Below, one piece after another: positions 59,241-64,000 of a stretch of DNA of 64,000 bases. Numbering within the stretch: the stretch's first letter is position 1; every line of letters begins with the position of its first letter. The stretch covers positions 9,151,817 to 9,215,816 of the forward strand of contig CATQJL010000001.1 of assembly GCA_958299035.1 (NCBI GenBank), read 5' to 3'. Source of the stretch: Cylicocyclus nassatus. Lineage: Eukaryota; Nematoda; Chromadorea; Rhabditida; Strongylidae. Made by a program: the position numbers and the translations under genes. The notes under the pieces were generated by a model that was not told the origin of the DNA, searched no databases, and was given only the letters and a program-made list of their open reading frames with translations.

Positions 59241-60637
59241 GTTTCGCCTGACTATGTAACTCGTGAGGGTTTGCAGAATTGAGGAATCTCATAAACAAAA
59301 AAACTTTGGCGATGATTTCGAACATAATGCTCTTAACCAGTATGCTGAGTACTTACTTAAGACATCGTCGGAAAAATTTTATTTACACGTCTGTCTTGCC
59401 TTTTATAGTGTTGCAGAGACTACTTTTGTTACTGGAAACAATTTTAGTTATAAATAAAGATTATGCTTAATACAAAAGTATGGAAGAATCATGACAAAAA
59501 TGAAAATACTATAAACTTTTGCGCAATATTATCAAGTGTCGAATGTTTCTATCTGAAAACAAACTCTTGTAGAAAGTATAATATTTTATTGTTTTTTCAC
59601 GAAAAAATATGTACGAAAAATCTGCCGCAATCCATTCGATTTTTGGGAGCAATTGGCAGCATTGTATGTTTATGCACATCGATATCAATCACCAAGTTTT
59701 GCAACTCCTTCCCTCCCCTCCCACTTTTTTCCGTTACGTGAAGTTCGAACGCAAATTCCGGTTTCCCAGGCAATACGCATAAACATGGTATCAACAGATT
59801 GCTCCGACACATGTATACAACATCTGAACTTTTTTGCACAGCCATGCTGTGAAGAGAGAATTTTGAGTTTTGCTTGGATTCTCTGAAGTTCACGAGCTTA
59901 ACAGCTTTATTAATGTTAGAATTTCTAATCCTAAAAACATGAAATTTGTGTTCCTATTGCCTACTCCATAGTCAAAAGAAATGGACCTGTTTGCATACAA
60001 ATGTCCTTTGTGTCCTGCAAGTATTCTCTTTCTAGCGAATCTGAAAGAAATCAGTATGCTCCACCTATCAGCTGACCTATTGAGCTCATTTTTTGCAGAG
60101 TGTGCGGACCGACAAAGAAATGTGAGAGATGAACGCTTTGAAGTCAGCTGTTCTGCGTTATTCGTGCATTTGCAAATTTTCCTGCCCTCACGCTGCACTC
60201 TTTAACGAACATTATTTGTTGTTGGCTAGCAAGTTCGTAAATTACATATCTAGTGTTTTAGCCTTGCAGAGGAGAACAATTGGTTGAAAAGGGAGTGTGT
60301 CAGAAGATGGGCAGTTGAGACCTAGTTTGCGTCGTAGCAATATTGTTCGCTAGTGTTCTTGCTCTTCGGCATATTTCATGACTAGAGTACAGCAGAAGCA
60401 ATTTTATGACTAGGATTTCCGCAAAAATCTATTTTATAAATGCCATAACGAAAAATAACGTTTCCTTCCTAATAACCCAACCCATCTATAATACCAAAAG
60501 GCTGTTTATGTTTCTCGCGTGCTATGGATATTAATGCCATGAAATCGTTCGAAAACAATAGTTCATGCTGCTGTTCTCTAATTTGAAAAGAAACCCATGG
60601 AGCTACATCTAATACACTTGTCTCATTGCACAATATA
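59241..60637. other. No gene recognised
   Basis: Overlapping short frames on both strands, none with convincing splice sites or family motifs. Confidence 0.35.
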
Positions 60638-61792
60638 CAGGGTGTCTCAAAAAAGATGTGCACACTGTTTGATCGTTAATAACTTTCTTGCTTTCATGTC
60701 TTTTGCCGAGCTTAAGTAATGCCGAGTACCATTTTTAAAAGTGAGGTTTAATCAAAATTCACAGTATGGAGCGACTTATCAGCAGCTTTTCATTACTGTG
60801 GGATTACAGTAGGAATTTCGAGGAAGATTTTAAGCCATTAGAAGCGTTATTTTGCTTTAGAAGAAAAGCCAAACAAGCCAGAAACTCTTGAACTGGGTTA
60901 ATCGAAGTTGCTGATTCTAAATATGAAAATTGCACTTCAGTACACTGTTTCTTTCATGAGTTATTTCAGATCCAGGGTAACAAAGTAACAAATGATTTCC
61001 AATGTTTGTCAAAAATGTGAATACGCCATCAAGAAAGCTCGAAAAACTAGCGGAAAGTTATATAGTGGGACCAGCACGCCTAAAAACTTTGCTCCACAAA
61101 TTTTTAGATTTTTCGAAATTATTTCATCAAAAAGGCTTACTCCAAAGTGACGCGTATGCTGAACGTTCATACCCTGATCCTACAGTAACGAAAAGTGGTT
61201 GGTGATTCGCCTCATACTGTAAATCTAACAAGGGAACCGTGTCGAGTCGAAGTGGCCTTTCCAGATGAGACCCATACTGCTTTGAAGAGCATTAACCGCT
61301 GATTCCAAATCTGCTTTCCAAATCTGCCAAGCGCCTCTGGACGCCGAGTTATGCTTGTTTTTCAGGTCAAAAAATTGAACGCAAAATTGAAGCAAAATCG
61401 CCCAAATTTGCTCAAATGGTCCAGTATCAAGTATCAGAGCTGTTCGTGCAATGGATACATTTTATTTAATATGCTAACACTTGACATTGCTTTATCTGAG
61501 CGCTGGAAAGATTGTAACAATCAATTTTAACCAAATTCTGCATTCATTTTTCGTTCCGAAGAACGGCCATAACTCGGCGTCCAGAGGCGCTTGGCAGATT
61601 TGGAAGACAGATTTGGAATCACCGCTTAATACTCTTGAAAGCAGTATGGGTCTCATCTGGAAAGGCCACTTCGACTCGACACGGTTCCCTTGTAAGTTTA
61701 TCCTCCCTCTACAGATTGATACCGGCAAAAGACGTAAAAGCAATAGAGTTATTAACAATCAAACAGTATGCATATCTTTTCGGGACACTCTG
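60638..61792. mobile_element. Tc1/mariner-type MITE (CAGGGTGT family), hosting a PIF-like MITE
   Basis: Flanked by TA. The left end is CAGGGTGTCTCAAAAAAGAT and the right end ATCTTTTCGGGACACTCTG. GTTTGATCGTTAATAACTTT near the left pairs with AGTTATTAACAATCAAAC near the right. It contains ATATGAAAATTGCACTTCAG, shared with the family. The 464-bp element at 61229-61692 sits inside it. Confidence 0.8.
61229..61692. mobile_element. PIF/Harbinger-like MITE, 464 bp, nested
   Basis: Flanked by TAA on both sides. Ends are CAAGGGAACCGTGTCGAGTC and GACTCGACACGGTTCCCTTG. The arms carry GAGACCCATACTGCTTTGAA and GCCAAGCGCCTCTGGACGCC. It is an inverted-orientation sister of 22091-22554 with identical length and high similarity. 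Confidence 0.9.
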
Positions 61793-62425
61793 TATTTTTT
61801 GTTAGAAATAATTGGCTCCGACTTCATTTTGCTAGATTTATTCGCCCTTAATCGGCACTGCACAAAAATTCTAAGAGTGGCTCAACTAATTACTCGGAAG
61901 GAAGAAGGGAAGGGAGCAGCAACATACAATTTATAATTCTTTTCGTTCACAAACTTCCAATAATAGTTTTATCCCGTTAGTTGCCTTGAGCAAATTGTTG
62001 AACAGAATATTTGCTTAACTAAAGTAGGCACACAATATCTACTGCCAAATTCAATCTTCAGCACATCTCCTCTTTGAGTTACACTATGGGATAACTACCT
62101 CATGAGTTCCCTTTCTCTGCCGTTTTTCTACTCTATTGTTCCCGGTTCCATTCTTTATTGCGTGGTTGTTTTTTGTCTACGCTTCTGTGCTCCTGCCATT
62201 ATCACAAGACTCATTCAATTGAGGGCCCCAAAGAGAATGGATGGCTATCGCGAATAAATCTCGGCGCATGAACTTTTTATAGACCTTAATTGCTGCGTGG
62301 GGAACGATTCAAGGTCTTCATGGATCTACTGCGTTGTTTTTCCTCCACCACTGCATCTGCTTGCATAACCATCTTTATTTATTTTCATTTGCTTCAGTGG
62401 CTGTAAATTTGCACAGCGACTTTCG
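61793..62425. other. No gene recognised
   Basis: AT-rich, no supported exon or repeat. Confidence 0.35.
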
Positions 62426-62680
62426 CGATAGGCCTAAGGCATACCTCTCGCGATTTCGCGAAATCGCCACATCCTCGTGACTTGGCGATTTGCCAGATTT
62501 CTACAAATTTATCGTGTGCGCTTCTCGAACGCATAGGCGGATAGCTTGTGTAAGTTGTTGCAGTTGGCTTAAGTTCTGACCAAAGGAAGCGCATTAACGA
62601 CGAGCTACAGAGAGTCGCTGTTGTGCCAAATCGCGCAGCGACAGGAGTCGCGCGAGGTATGCCTTAGGCCTTAGGCCATA
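62426..62680. repeat. Foldback with TCGCGA motifs
   Basis: TAGGCCTAAGGCATACCTCT plus CGCGA on the left pairs with TCGCGCGAGGTATGCCTTAG plus GCC on the right. TCGCGATTTCGCGAAATCGC and related units fill the inner arms. It is GC-richer than its flanks. Confidence 0.7.
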
Positions 62681-64000
62681 CTCAAGAGCCTTATGATTTA
62701 CAACTTTGGTTGTAAATATCGCGCATTTGTCATTTTCTACTTAGCCGTTTTACTCAAACTATCAGGTTGGAGTAAAAAGTAATGAGCGTTTTTTAAGACT
62801 TGTTTCAAAGCGACTTTTTTCCTTCGAAATTTCTTTGGAAAAGACTTGTCAAGCTATAAAGACGTTTTTATGCTTTATCTAATGGTAGTTGAAACGGAGT
62901 TCTAGTCTTCTTCGTTAAAAATCTACATAGCTTCAAACCGACTCTCCTGAAACTCAAATGTCATTGCATTTACTTTTCTGGCCGGACTTCAAACGCGCAT
63001 AAGGGCATTTTTTGAAATTTACCTACTGTATGCGATACAAGTTGTTCACGTTATGCGCAATCTAGCATTTTTGTAGAAATCATTTAGACTGAGACATCGC
63101 CGCCTCAATATGAGTAATCGTTTCTTTTCCATTCTGTGACCCATAAATCTCTTTTAAAGAAGGCAATCGTAAAATCTTTGTCATTTCTGTAAACGTTAGT
63201 GTAGGCCTCCTGCTGATAGTTTTTGCAGAAACATTCAGCTGTTCAGTACGGAAAAAAATCAAGGAACCCTACCATTTGAGTCTAAGATTTTACAAAATCT
63301 CAGACGCAAATAATGGAGTTTGAAAATTTGATGGAATTTTGAAAAAGGCTTATAGTTTTGGATTTTGAATTTCTATTTATTATTTATACCGAAAAGTTTG
63401 AAGGGATGTTTCGTCAAGAACGAGGTTTTAGGAAAAAATTTTTCGTTTATTAGTCCATATTTCTCTGCCCCTTTGTGATATGAGAAGGATGGATGTCCGC
63501 TGTATTGCGAAAGGCGTTCTGCCTGTGATGGTCCTTATCGCATTGGAGAATGTAGGTCTTTTAGAAAATTATAGCATGTCAAAGCGGGGACTCGCAAAAC
63601 GTTAACATAGGATAAAGGGTAAACGAGTATAAACAGGAGACAATTACTCTGATTTCAAGAGTACAGGACGCAACTAATTTTTCTTTTCAAGTTCGACCAG
63701 CATGAACACACCAAAATGTTTCGCAACCAAAGGACCCTATACAGTGGTATGCGTTTTGCTTGAGAGTATCGTGCGGTAAAAATCGTCATCCCACAACACC
63801 CGAGGCGGCTGGGCGGCTCGCTTAAAATTGAAATAGGTGCATCCTGTACTCGTAAAATCGGGATAGTCGTAAAAAAGTTTGCACTCTGAAGTCAAAATGC
63901 AGTAAAAGTCAATTTGATCTCAGTGCGTCTTCAGATATTTCACCTTGATGTTTTCGTTTCCGACAACGTTGTTCGCGTTATTCCACTTGCCACCTTGAGC
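62681..64000. other. Right edge, no firm gene
   Basis: AT-rich. ATG at 63490 opens a short hydrophobic frame (MDVRCIAKGVLPVMVLIALE) that could end at a donor near 63552. A possible exon follows TTTTCTTTTCAAG near 63692. Neither is sufficient for a gene call. The window ends here. Confidence 0.3.

Noticed and set aside
63490..63780. Short hydrophobic start followed by a possible exon (FDQHEHTKMF)
   Set aside because: The acceptor is AAG rather than CAG, phases were not confirmed and the window ends; not enough to call a gene.

Overview
The window looks like a piece of a nematode nuclear genome. Evidence: AT-rich sequence, genes split by short introns (about 50-100 nt) with strong (T)TTTCAG acceptors, acceptor-like sites just upstream of several start codons (possible spliced-leader sites), and a core-1 galactosyltransferase-like gene of the animal type. 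The species cannot be named from the sequence. There are no prokaryotic operons and no CRISPR arrays. A 500-base run of N (22638-23137) is an assembly gap.

Genes are confined mainly to the left third. At 350-1375 there are coding-looking exons of an unidentified plus-strand gene. At 7884-9980 a nine-exon plus-strand gene can be joined in frame throughout and gives a 363-residue multi-pass membrane protein that looks like two copies of a four-helix unit. Converging on it from the right is a minus-strand glycosyltransferase family 31 gene (core-1 beta-1,3-galactosyltransferase-like). Six exons between 21708 and 10969 are recognised; the N-terminal anchor exon is not. Its 7-kb intron holds, on the opposite strand, a complete small five-exon gene (15463-16052) for a secreted Tyr/Gly/Pro-rich peptide; one of its introns appears to be GC-AG. 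Two exons of another gene lie at 28119-28448, with the second exon's splice-donor region tandemly duplicated.

The rest is mostly non-autonomous mobile DNA with no transposase or reverse transcriptase visible. Present are: (1) a Helitron family with 5'-TC, a 3' hairpin plus CTAG end, A/T insertion and a TGTC/TGTA microsatellite head (complete copies 2082-3264 and 36808-37307, fragments at 11.5-12.1, 19.6-20.0 and 33.2-33.5 kb); (2) several Tc1/mariner-type MITE families flanked by TA; (3) a PIF/Harbinger-like family with CAAGG termini and TAA/TTA duplications (22091-22554, 43507-44866, 61229-61692); (4) many short foldback elements, several GC-rich and each built from its own short reiterated motif. 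Nesting is extensive: a Helitron inside a mariner MITE, a mariner MITE inside one arm of a PIF-like element, a PIF-like element inside a mariner MITE, and foldbacks inside a Helitron and a mariner MITE.

From about 41 to 60 kb no gene is recognisable. That part contains diverged duplicated blocks (47/51 kb and 50.9/54.1/58.7 kb) and more inverted-repeat elements.
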